A stretch of DNA of 64,000 nucleotides from Lagopus muta (taxonomy: Eukaryota > Chordata > Aves > Galliformes > Phasianidae): positions 56,432,972 to 56,496,971 of the forward strand of contig NC_064437.1 of NCBI RefSeq assembly GCF_023343835.1, in the 5' to 3' direction. Within the stretch, counting starts at the first letter, position 1, and each line of letters begins with the position of its first letter. Position numbers and translations under genes: made by a program. The notes under the pieces are model-generated. The model was given only the letters and a program-made list of their open reading frames with translations. It was not told where the DNA came from and ran no database searches. Shown here piece after piece: positions 23,433 through 53,700 of this stretch.

Positions 23433-24201
23433 CAGCAGCAGTGGGGGGAAAAACAAAACGGGAAGCTCCTCTTGAGCCTGAAGAGATGTGTTTCCCCAGC
23501 TTTGCTCCTCCCTTGTGCCCTGTTTCAGGGAGCAGAGTGCCAGGGCAGCAGGGCTCTCTGGCTGCCGTTGTGCATCCAGGTGAAAATCTGCTGTCCTGGG
23601 CTCTATGGTGTCAGGTACTGACCTCAGTGTAACTGGAGACCAAAAGGACCGTGGATCCCTTCAGGTGTGACATTTCCTGTACTCCTGCACTTGCCTTTGT
23701 ACTCAGCACGCTTTTAACTGAAGCCGAGGAACTCAAACTATCAGGCTACCCTGCTGAGCTATTATAGTCCCATCTGTTGTTTAAGAACGGCCCTAGAATA
23801 CTTGAATGTCTCCACAACCCTCAATCGAGTTACTTCCCATCAGATGACACTGTTACTGCTGGATTTTACACCAAAAAAATAAGATGAGCTTGGCTTTTTG
23901 GTCTCTTCCCAAGCATTTCTGAGATGCGTTGTGTGTGGTAAAGTGGTCTTGTCCAGTGTTATGTGGCTTGCTTTGTGCGTGGTCACCTCCAGCCAGCCTT
24001 CATCTGTGAAATCTGGATTCACTGCATTGAGTTTTTGTCTGCAGGGAGCTCGGAACAAGCTGCCCTCTTTGTCTGTTGACCTTTTTATCCTTTTTTACAT
24101 GTAATACATATGGGAAACGGCAATAATTTCCAGAAGATCTCGTGAATGTGAAAGAAAGTCTGCAACAGTTTTTATGGAGTGTAAAAAATAATAATGATAA
24201 T

Positions 24202-24207
24202 AATAAA
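24202..24207 (+). terminator. DUSP5: Poly(A) signal, distal (DUSP5)
   Basis: AATAAA lies in an A-rich context with a TGTTTGT element about 30 bases downstream. It is the likely main cleavage signal of DUSP5. Confidence 0.65.
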
Positions 24208-24400
24208 AAAAAAAACAACTGTGAGGAAAAGCGAGCTGTTTGTCATCCTTGAGTGAGCCGGAGGTGCAGGAGTGCTGGTGCTGAGGGAGGCCAGCTGAGC
24301 ACCCCACAACAGCAGCATGGGGTGGGAGGAGGGCAGCGCCCAAGGTGCAAGTCTATGGGGGGAGAAGGTGAGGGGGAGGATTTTCTTGAACAGAATGACA

Positions 24401-24473
24401 TGAGTCACGGTGGCGTCACTTCCCAACGGCTGGGCAGGCGCTTCTCTTTTGATTCATGCATCTTTTATATAAG
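24401..24473 (+). promoter_or_regulatory. AP-1/CRE/ETS cluster with a TATA-like box
   Basis: TGAGTCAC (24401-24408, perfect AP-1), GCGTCAC (24413-24419, CRE-like), ACTTCC (24418-24423, ETS on the minus strand) and TATATAAG (24466-24473) are arranged as in a compact TATA promoter, about 200 bp beyond the DUSP5 poly(A) signal. It could be a downstream enhancer or the promoter of a non-coding RNA. No coding frame follows it. Confidence 0.4.
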
Positions 24474-27400
24474 ATTTGCCGTCTCGCTGAAGACGAAAGC
24501 CTGCAGTCAGAACAGCACAGCCCCCGCTTCCTGCCCCGGCACAGGCAGGAGGGATGCTGTGCCCCAGGCTGGGTGACAAGGCCGTGTAGGTCCACCAGCC
24601 ACCTGCTGCTGTCACGCCATGGGCAGGGCAGGCAGCCAGCCTGCAGTGCTCACCTGCCATCAGAGATGTTCTGGTTTTTTATTTTTTATTAATTAAAAAA
24701 AAAAAAAAAAGCACTTGAAGCCCAGCATCTGAGCCATTTCACACCTCATCTCAGCTGGAAGTTCTTCACCTCTCTCTGGCTTATCACTGTGGCATGTTTA
24801 TGACCCATACATCTACACTTTTGGGTTGACATCTGTGCCCCGTGGGGTTAATCCCTTTGTAACACCCTCTGACAGCAAATCTCACAGGTGAGGAGCTGTC
24901 ACCAGAGCCTTGGCTTTCCTTTGCACGTTCTCAGGAAAATGGAGCACAAGAGCCTGCATGTGAAAAGGTGAGGTGACTGATGTAATGGAGTAAGAGCAGA
25001 TCAATTCATTTTCTAGAAGACCAGTTTGCTTCTAAAGGCTGAAACTGATGATGCTTCAAGCACAGGCAGTGCCCATTAAGGTGCATTGCTGGCAGAGCTG
25101 AGTGCAGAGGCTAGAGGAGCTCACAGGCCAGGTGGAGCAGGCAGGTAATTAGCAGAGAGGGAAGGCAGCTGCTGGGTATGGAGAGAGGCTCTGCTGTTGG
25201 GCTGCAGTGATGTGTTGGTGGATGCTGTTGGCAGAGGGAGGTGCTCAGCTGGGGTTCTGCAGAGATGGAGAAAGGAACCTGAGGCAGAGGTGCTGCACCT
25301 GGCACTGGAGCCTGAGGTCTTAGCTTCTGCCCAGCTTTGGTTCCCCTCTGTTTGGCCCTGACCTGCATCTTCTCCCTACAGGCTGAAGGACCTGCACCTA
25401 TGTAAGTGTTTCCCCCTGGGCTCTTGCTGGCATTTCCTTTGCTGTGTGTCAGTGTTAGGGTAGGACCTCATGCTCAGCCTCATGGATATTCCTTCTCTGA
25501 GGACACTTTGCAGCTATCCTGTCGCAGGGTGTAAGGAGAAGAGCACTCCTGAGAGTGCTTTGTGGGTTGAATGCTGAGCAGATTCACCCGGCTTGAGCCA
25601 AGGGCTACTGTAACCCTGGTGGGCTTCTGTTTTGGGCACCTGGCTCCTGGGGTGAGAGTTCAGATCAGACAGATGGACACAACCCCAGGCGAGCTGGGAG
25701 TGCTAGAGCTGAAGGACAGGCTGACTGTGCCTCTCAGGTAGCTGGGCCTGGAGAAGGAGAAGGGATGTCAGGAATGAATTGCTGATGGTTTGGCAGAAAA
25801 TAGGGACTTAAGTAACCCTAACAACAAGGTGGATGCCAAAGCAGTGTGATTTTTAGACATCTGAAAACGTAAGGGAAAGATGTTGTACACTCAGGCGAAG
25901 CTTTGATTAGAGCTCCTCTTATGGTCCCTGAATCAAAAAAGACGAGAAGAAATAACACAGCACGAGGGGATTTTTTTAGGTACTGCTGCCCATGTAACTT
26001 CTGGGTCAGGGCTGTGCTGAGCTGTGAACATCACTCATGTTGCCCCACTGACGCCCCAATGGTGCTCCCTTATGTCCTGAGTATTCTGGTGTCATTCAGG
26101 AGCTGACTCTGCTGCCTGGTGTGGGCATGTATTGAACAATGATTGTGCCACTTAGCTTTAGTCCAGAGCTTTCTAACTTGCAAAGAGCAGCACTGTTGCT
26201 CATTCCATCTCTGCTTTCCTGCCTTTTCTCTCTGTCTCTGAGACAAACAAACCTCTGAAAAACCTGCCACAAAGAAAAAATATCTTGATGCTTTATGTGG
26301 TGGCAAATCGGACTGTGAAAAGATCTGGGGTGGGGGCGGACGGGTGGGTGTTGTCCTCAAGTGTCCCTGTCACTGCTTTTAATCCTCGTGATTCCTGGTG
26401 GGATTTGCAGCCTGTGCTGCTTATGAAGACTTCTCCAAACAGCAGAATCTATCTTGTGGCAGAATCTGTGCTTTGCAAGTACCCACATACACTGTATGTA
26501 GCTCTCCTGAACTCCTGGCTGCACAGATTGGGGGCATGGATTTAAGTCTGACCCATCACACTCAAGTAAAAATCGCCCACTTGTGTGCCTATGTTCAGAC
26601 CCTGAGCACCACTGGGTCAGCACTGCTTCTTAATTTCATCCTTCCTGGCGATGAGATTTTCAGGAAACGAAGCCTGAATGAACAGGGCATTCCACAGGCA
26701 TTGGTATTTGTGTGTTAAAAACAACACTTGCCTTGCAGGGAAGTCAGGGGACCAAATGTGCCCCATTACAGGGCTGAAACAGGGGAAGCTGCAGGTGGGG
26801 TGGATCTGACCCTTCGTCTCCACTTTTCACAGCTCTGTGCTAATTGAAGAGGAGATGAGGTGCCAGCTCACTCTCTGGAAAGAAAGCAGCAGGAACCAAT
26901 TTCAAGAGCCACATAAATATGGAAGTAGGATTTTTTTGGCGTGGGAGGTGTTACCAGCACCACACATTATGGTTCCATGGCTTTATCACACCGTAGGCTT
27001 TTATCGAGACATGAGTAAGTTCTCTAAATAAGGAATATGAAAATAGCTTGTGAAATAGGTTGAGTCATCAGAGAAAATCAAATGAAGCTTTGACATCAGG
27101 GCCTCAGTTGTAAAGTCCTACTGTGTTCTATAGTTTGCATTATAAACTATGGAGTCATTTCAATCTGTTTACTTCAGCTTCAAAATGCAAAGCACTCTGC
27201 CATCTCCCTGACTGTCAGCTTTACCAAATGGGTGCATTTTTCTGCTGCTGGCGGTGCTTCATCTCCTGCCCATGAAAACTTGCAGAGAATGTAAAGGTTA
27301 CTGAGAGAAATGGCTTCTGTGGCTGGAGCTGGGATGCTTGGCAATTTTTTTAGATTCCTCTTGTTATTAAGGAGGATTTATGGCCCCTAGATATCCTTTT

Positions 27401-29479
27401 CAAGTACTAGCTTCCCTCGTGGAAGTCCCTGGCTGTTGTTTGTAGCTTCTGGCAATCCGGAATTGGAAAGAGGGCCATTTTCCATGCTGTGTTTTACTGA
27501 ACTACTCACATCAGTAAAGTTATTTACATGAGTAAGAATTCATCAGGCTTAAGTCTCCAAATGAACCGATGGTGTAGTTTTTCATCCTTTCTCTCCCTAT
27601 AAATGGGGGTTTATTTCTGTCACACAGATACTCCGTTTCTGAGACTCCTTTGTAGAACAGACAGTGGTTGCTAGTGAGTCATCCCTCCTATTAAATTGCC
27701 CCTCCATCACGAGCTGCCTGCAGGCGGTGCTCCGAAGTCCATTGACTGCAGCAGGAGGATGGCTCCCAGACACAAAGGGTGCTGGATGGAGCCCTAGGTG
27801 AATTTTTATTTGAAATCTGTATTTTAATGAACCATTTGTTCTTATTGGAGCTAGCATCGCTACTGCGTTGGAATGGAACATTGAGGTCTACAGGACTAAA
27901 ACTGGGACAACGGGTGTATCCTACCTACTATAATGCCTCCAGTCATGTTAAGTCAAGTTAACTGGAAAATCAATTGACATGAATTCCAGCATGACCATTA
28001 GCTGCTATCCAGCTGAGCCCAGAGAGCCTTGCCAACAAGAAGCAGATTTCTAGCAGGGATAGAGCAGAGCTATGCATGTTCGTCTCCTAGAGATGCCTTC
28101 CACCCGTGGTCTCCTTAGCAATGTTCGTGTTGCCCCAGGCAATTACTGTGGCTAACAGACAGCCCAGGGGTCAGGTGCTGTGGGCTGGATGTGGGCTTTG
28201 CCCTTGGCTTCAGAGGGCGAGTGATGTAGTTGGCTCTGTACACCTCTGCTGGTACAGTTATTATTTGTCAAATCCTAAACAAAGTGAGAGAGACCTGAAC
28301 TGACCATGCTGACCAAGAGGATCCCTGAGGTACACATAAAAGGATTGTAGCAGAGAACTGTTTTTTCCTCATCAAAGCTCATTTCTCCTGCAGAGAATGT
28401 TACTGCTCTGCTGCTACAAAGCAGATCTTTGCTGTTGTGGCTCTGCTCATGCAAGAAGCCTTTTGCTGCTTGAGTAGACTTGAATTTCTTTCTAAGCCTT
28501 TCTTGCAGGCTGACCCGTATGTCTCTGCCTTCTATCAGGTATGGTGATATCGATCTCATCCTGAGAAATGCATACAGCTTTTTTCACATGTTTGCAGTGC
28601 ACCTTTGGGCAAAGGATGCCCTAAACACGGTCTTGTTACCATGATGTATTTATTGTATTTTGTGGTTAGGAGGCCATCTGTTCTATAGTACGTATTTGTT
28701 TTTTCCTCAGGCTGTAACGTTGCACTTAGTTAAGACCAACTAGAGTGGGGAGGGAATGATGGCAGCCCTGGGTGAGTGACAAGAAATCAGTGCACTGCAG
28801 AGCGCTAAAGCCATGGCTCGGATCTCTGAATGCAGCTGCAAAGAGCAGATGGCTTTCTGGCCAGCAGCACAACGGATTGCATGCAGGCGGTTATGCCGAG
28901 AGAATCGTTCAGGGGCCACTGGTGGGGGAACAGGGTGTGCTGTTTTGAGTGCTGCCAGATGACTCTGGACAGGTGGGATTACCAAACCCTGCTGCGAGTG
29001 GGCTTGCTTTGCTGGGCATGTCTGACATCTGAGGGGAGGTGCATGAGTGTGGGAAGGCTGGGAAGGAGGGGAGAGCAGAAAGCTTCTCTTGTGGCACTGC
29101 CCTGCTTGGAGCTTATGCTCATGGCACCTTGGGGAAGTTGGTACATCTGTTCCCATGATTGGCTGAGTTGCAAAGATGTCTCTGCTGATTGCAGCACTAT
29201 TCTCTCTGTATAGGAGAGTAGAAGTGGGAGGAGCAGAGAAGCAAACCTGTCTTTTTTAATTGTTCAGTGGAGGAAGGGGCAGGAAGGAGAAAAACGAAAA
29301 CACCACCAAATAATTAAAAAATATATATATCACTTGGGTTTTAACCAATTTAAAAGATTTTAACCCACCAGCAATGTGAAACAGTGCCAGAATTGGCACT
29401 GCTTGATCAGCCTATTGTATCTCATGTAAAAATATTAATTAGAGTTGATTTCGTATGTTGAATTGCTGAGGAGAAACCA

Positions 29480-29535
29480 TCACGGAATCACAGAATGGCC
29501 AGGGTTGGAAGGGACCTCAAGGCTCATGAATCTCC
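29480..29535 (-). mobile_element. CR1 3' end, minus strand
   Basis: The sequence 'tcacggaatcacagaatggc' followed by 'agggttggaagggacctcaa' is the reverse complement of a CR1 3' terminus. Only about 55 bases remain. Confidence 0.8.
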
Positions 29536-30352
29536 AAGGGATGTCAGTGTTACAGCTAGCGTGCTGCGGGCAGCTGCTGATCAATAACCTGCGGCCCTCT
29601 GTCCCAGTACGGCTGTCCGTCTGTCTGAGCACCAAGCCAGCAAACTGCCAGGAGGCGGCGCTCAGCGCTGCGCTGTGATGGTGGCTGAGCTGCGAGGCTG
29701 GTGAAACTCGGCGACAGCGAATAGCTTCCTTGTGACGGCAGGGCAGGAGAGAATGGTGGAAGGAGCTCAGCAGGTATCCATCCCTGCTGTACCTGTTGTA
29801 AATAACATCTAGAGCATGTTGGTTTGCTTCAGTGGCAGTTTCTGCAATTCGAGCCATTTGAAGTTTCTTGGCCTCAGTATTCATTCTTGTAAAGCATAAA
29901 GAGAAACTGGGTTAAAAGGCAGGTCTCCCAAACTACTTCCTACACTGCAGCCTTCTAATTCCTCTCCTTGTTTTGCCCACAGCATGGTGCACCTGTGAAC
30001 CGTATCGCCTTGATGTCACTGCCCTTCCCTAGGGGCCGATGCCTCCTGAATTGGAGATAGCAAAGTGCTACATTCTGCTACTTAGGTACGTTAACAGTGC
30101 CTTACGTAATGGGGTTATTTCATTGGTAGCACCCAAACGGGCACACTACTTGGAGACTGTAGGCTTTGGGCAGTCAGTGCTCCTCAGCCTTCGCTTTATT
30201 TCAGCAGCTTATCGAGGAGTACGGCAGAGCTGTCGCTCACGTTCCATGCTGCTCACGCCGGCTGAGGGCGCGCCGGGCAAAACGGGGCGGAAAAGAAGCA
30301 GAAAGCGGGCAAAGGGCCCCGAGTCTCCACTGAGGCGGCTCCGGCCGTCGCA

Positions 30353-30366
30353 GCGCCCCCTGCAGG
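30353..30366 (-). promoter_or_regulatory. CTCF-like motif, repeat copy 1
   Basis: Read on the minus strand the word is CCTGCAGGGGGCGC. It agrees with the core CTCF consensus CCASYAGRKGGCRS at 13 of 14 positions, the exception being T for A at position 3. Binding is inference. Confidence 0.6.
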
Positions 30367-30414
30367 CGGGCGGCCGCACCACGCCAGCTCTGCGGCGCGG
30401 CCCTGGCCGTCGCA

Positions 30415-30428
30415 GCGCCCCCTTCAGG
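30415..30428 (-). promoter_or_regulatory. CTCF-like motif, repeat copy 2 (weaker)
   Basis: The minus-strand word is CCTGAAGGGGGCGC, 12 of 14 positions of the same consensus. The single difference between the repeat copies falls inside the motif and weakens this one. Confidence 0.4.
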
Positions 30429-30758
30429 CGGGCGGCCGCATCCTTCCCGCCCGGCGGCGCGGCCCCGCTCGCCTCGCACTTGCCTTTGGCGCCCAACCCG
30501 CCCCCCAGCGGGAGAAACCACGTTTCCGAGCTCGGTGGGGGGATTCGTGAGGTGAGAAGGCCAGTTTCGAACAGCTGCTCCGCCTCAGAACCCGTTGAAA
30601 GGCTAAAGAGACATTAAAATCGGTTAAAAAAGGGGCAATATTTTAGCGTCCGTTGCTCGGCGCCTTCTCCGGCCGGAGAGGGGTGCGAGTTCTTCTCCAC
30701 TCTCTCCCTCCGCTCCGTGCCGAATGGTTCGCGCCGGGACGGGCTAGGGGTGGCTCCG

Positions 30759-30769
30759 CCGCCATTTTG
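30759..30769 (-). promoter_or_regulatory. SMC3: YY1 motif in the SMC3 promoter/5' leader
   Basis: CCGCCATTTTG reads CAAAATGGCGG on the minus strand, a strong YY1 word. YY1 sites of this type often sit just downstream of start sites in CpG-island promoters, so transcription may start shortly upstream. Confidence 0.6.
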
Positions 30770-30907
30770 TTTCGTGAGGGGTGAGCGGGGCTCCGCGCCG
30801 AGCTCTGTGTGGCGGCCGGAGGTCGGGAGGAGGAGGCGGCGGAGGCCCGGGGTCGCGCCAAGCCGTCGTGCCGGGAGGAGGCGGTGCGGGCGGCTGCGCG
30901 GCGGCGG

Positions 30908-30928
30908 CAGCAGCAGCAGCAGCAGCAG
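30908..30928 (+). repeat. SMC3: (CAG)7 in the SMC3 5' leader
   Basis: Seven CAG units lie 39 bases upstream of the start codon and in its reading frame. They are untranslated if the ATG is the only start. The length could vary between individuals. Confidence 0.9.
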
Positions 30929-30967
30929 GAGGCAGCGGGGCGGCCGCCTCCCCCATCCTCGGCAGCC

Positions 30968-50383
<19,416 letters not shown>

Positions 50384-50480
50384 ACAAAACTGTATTTACT
50401 GCTTGTCTGGAAGATGTGTATAGTGTGATGTTTATGCCAGGGAACTGTAAATTAAAAATATGAAGCTTTTAGTCCTTGTT
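50384..50480 (+). other. SMC3: SMC3 3'UTR (proximal form; end estimated)
   Basis: A short AT-rich trailer after the TAA, ending just past ATTAAA at 50451-50456. If the distal ATTAAA at 50763-50768 is used, the trailer is about 400 bases. Confidence 0.55.
50451..50456 (+). terminator. SMC3: Poly(A) signal ATTAAA, proximal (SMC3)
   Basis: ATTAAA lies 68 bases after the stop codon, in GTAAATTAAAAATATG, followed by a GCTTTTAGTCCTTGTTT stretch that can serve as the U/GU-rich element. Confidence 0.55.
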
Positions 50481-50762
50481 TAAAATAGTTTTTGAACATA
50501 CATTTTAACCAAGACCCCAGAAGACTTAGTTTCAAAGAAGCTTGGGTATCCGTATGGTCTCTGTTGCTGTATTTTATAAGATGATTGTTAATGTTACCTT
50601 TATACAGTACCTGTAGTTTACAGAAGTTTATTCTCTTCCGTCAAATCTTTTGTAAAGCGTCTGTTGCTGTTTTAAAGCTTTTCAGAAAGTGCTAGCTCTG
50701 CCTTCCTTCCTAAGTATACTTTTACCATTTATATTGCCTCACAATTCTTTTTAATGGCTTCA

Positions 50763-50768
50763 ATTAAA
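50763..50768 (+). terminator. SMC3: Poly(A) signal ATTAAA, distal (SMC3)
   Basis: ATTAAA in TTCAATTAAAATGATT is followed by a TGTGTGTTG downstream element about 40 bases on. It would give a trailer of about 400 bases. Confidence 0.5.
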
Positions 50769-50799
50769 ATGATTGGTTTTATCGCTGTAACTCGTGTAC

Positions 50800-53700
50800 A
50801 GGTGTGTGTTGACTGTCTGAGGATTCCCCTGGAGCAGTCCATGTCAGTCCTAGGGAGCTCTTGAGAAGTATGAGACAAAGCTGTTGTTTCAAGTAATTCA
50901 TACTTTCCCTTTGGCACTCTGGCCAATACAGCAATTCCACATTCCATCATCCCAAATGACCAGAATTGCTTGTACCAGGCTGTCAGTCAGGAATCAAACC
51001 ATGAGTTTTTTCCCTCTGCCTAGAATTCGGACAAAGAACTGTCAGATGATCTGCTGTGCTATTCTGAACAAAAACTAAGACCAGATACTTCTGATTTAAA
51101 ATAGCAAAGGCATTGAAAAAAAAAAAGAAAAAAGGTTGCAATTGTGTGTGTATATATTCACATAATATATAAGACACTTTCTTGTACTGTGTGAAGTTGT
51201 ATGATAGGCTTAAGGTTATTTTACAGTGAGAAGCAGTGAACTTAACATACTGCATTTGCACTGTAGAGCACTTCAGTGAAACAAGACTCAAGTGATCTGG
51301 TAGGTTTCCACCAGCTGCTTAGCACCCCTGCTGCCCACTGAGAACCAGTTGACACTGCTTTATGCGAAGTGCAGGAGAAGGAGGTGTGAATTGAATGCAA
51401 TTTCCTGAGCCAGGGAATGTGTGCACTTAACAGTACAAAGCAAGGTCAGAGCAGAAAAGTGAAGTTGGTATGGAGTAACTTCCCTGGGGAGTGATAATCC
51501 AGAAGGAAATTACCACTGGCAGTAAATCTTAGAAGCCAGACGATTGAGGACGTTGTACCTGACATGGGAACTATGGGCAGCTTTGCTCTCTAGTCAGTAG
51601 CTGTACAGCACATACCTCTCTCTGAAAAAGGGATAGGGTGCAAAACATGAAACAAATCCTTGCATCCCGAGTAACTTGTATCCAGTCTCCCTTAAAATCC
51701 TTAGCCAGTAAATAGACTTGTATGTGGTAACCTCGAAGAATTTGAAGTCCTACTTTGCATTTAAATTGGTTATAGAGCAAAGTGTTCCTAAAATTACTCA
51801 CAGGTGAAGTAAGTCTGCTCAAAATCCAGAAATACACTTCATGGCTGCAGTTAGCGGTTTCATGCAGCTTTATTCATTGCATTTATCTGCACCTTAAGTG
51901 CCTGTAGCCTGTGACCATCAGAGACAGAATGTGCCTGGGGTAGTAGCAGGCTGTTCTCTGCCATTAGGCTTGGTGGTGCCAACACAGCAGCTTGGCAGTC
52001 GTCAGTTTGAATTTGGGGAGACAGGCAGTTGATAAGCACAGCAATTACATTCACTGCCTGTTTTAAAAGCGCCAGCCTAAATCAATCTGATCATCAGGTT
52101 TATCAAATTAAAATCTCATTAAATGGGAAGTGGATTAGTAGAGCAGGATCTCTGCACTGCTCAGTGTCAGACTAAATGCAACTGAATAACCTCAGTAGTT
52201 TCAGCTATGTTAGAAATGTTCATCTGCATTGAGTCTAACAGCCAAGGTTGTTGCTGAGCAGTGGGAACATGGCTAACTAGCAAGCTACAGGAAAGAAAGG
52301 AAAGGTACTGGGTTGATGCTTGTAGGGTAAGACTAGACAAGAAATTGAGGCAATGGCTGAACGCTTACATGCCGGAGACCAAGGTTTGGAACTGCTGCCT
52401 GCGGGTTTATCAAGACTTCCAGAATCATTTCAGGATAAGTTTGAGAACGGTGGCTACTTTTTGTTTAAACCCAAGTGGCTGCTAAGCTTTCAGAGAGCTG
52501 CATGAAAAACAGCATCACCTGGGTGTTCTAAGGTAGGTCCTCATGTAACGGAGGAAGGGCTGTCTGATAAGTTGCCAGCACACATCCTAGAGGAGGATTT
52601 GGGATTTCCCAGCCTGGGCTTTGTCTGTTGTTCATGTCAGGAGTGGTGAAAAGGTGCTGGTTCTCCCCATGATGGTTTTCGGCTTGCGGTGTGAATGTGA
52701 GGATGTGACACGGCCATAGCAAAAGGCAGGCGCTTAGGTGATTGGTTCAGGTGCAGTTTGTGGCTTTGGGCAGCAGGTGGAGTCAAACGGGACTAAATAA
52801 CGCAGATGGTATTTGCGCTACTAATAAAATGGAGGGCAGAATCAAAGCTTTCGTTACGAGGTTCTCTGAATTCCAGAGATGATTCTGTTGGTCACGAGGA
52901 CCCTGAGCAAGCAGAGAAATACAAAATACAGTTTTGTGGGGGAAAAAACAGGGGATAGCTGGAATAAATGACCATTTCTGTTAAAAACATACAAAGCGGT
53001 TTGAGAGTTGCTACAATGTTCTTGATAGGTTGAATTGTGCCGTTCTAGAAAAATGCATGAATGCTTTTATATATAAAAAAAAAACCACATTGTAAAGCCA
53101 AAGAAACTTTTTTCTTCCACTGACTCTTAATCGTGACCTGATTTTATGAGCTCAGAGTCTTTGGACATTATTTCTTATTATTTTCCTAGGGGAAGGTAAT
53201 CTTAAGCTATGACGAGGATTTTATTTCCAGAGCCTGCATTCGTTCCTTGTTAGACACAAAGATGTTTCTGCTCTCTCCCTCAGAGGCACCAGCAGCATTC
53301 CTAGTAAGAACACCCAGATCTTTTTGCCTGTACACTAGAGTTAATTTCACTAGTGACAGATGATCCAGGCACACTGTGCATCAAAGCACAGTGTGTAATT
53401 GCTGCTCATACCACCAGAGGTTGGGTGCAAGTGCTGCTGGAGCCTGGGACACTGAAACTGCCTCTATCCAAAGCAGCACTGTGTTTCTTATTTAAAAAAA
53501 AAAAACCAACAACTAAAAGGCTGATGAACACGTGGACTGAGCCAGTTTTGTTTTCCACTGTTACCTGCTTGCAATATTAATGTTGATTTGCCCCTGGTTA
53601 AGTTCTAGGATGGCTGAGGGTGCCTGATGGTTTTCAGTGTTGGTTATTTACCTTGAAAACAGACACTGTTATGCCTGCGGCTGTTTTCATGCAGATGGTG

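Larger units (their letters stand above)
23064..24225 (+). other. DUSP5: DUSP5 3'UTR (end estimated)
   Basis: The T-rich, non-coding stretch after the stop carries a (GTT)n run at 23248-23268 and two AATAAA hexamers, at 23427-23432 and 24202-24207. The second is followed within about 30 bases by the TGTTTGT-type downstream element. A 1.1-1.2 kb 3'UTR agrees with the known size of DUSP5 mRNA of about 2.5 kb. Confidence 0.7.
24240..30230. other. DUSP5-SMC3 intergenic spacer, no coding gene recognised
   Basis: About 6 kb between the DUSP5 poly(A) site and the SMC3 CpG island. It holds the AP-1/TATA-like cluster at 24401-24473, a poly-A/T patch at about 24673-24711, an AP-1 site at 27061-27067, and a minus-strand CR1 tip at 29480-29535. 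No coding exon is recognised. Confidence 0.7.
30343..30440. repeat. 36-bp GC-rich direct repeat, two copies 62 bp apart
   Basis: Copies at 30343-30378 and 30405-30440 differ at one base of 36 (G to T at position 20). Both end in the palindrome GCGGCCGC. Both lie in the SMC3 promoter island. Flanking words (GGCGCGGCCC) suggest the duplicated unit is about 62 bp with a decayed outer part. Confidence 0.92.

Noticed and set aside
30039..30617. 192-residue open frame just upstream of SMC3
   Set aside because: It runs through the CpG island and the 36-bp repeat. Arg/Pro/Gly-rich composition is what GC-rich DNA gives in any frame.
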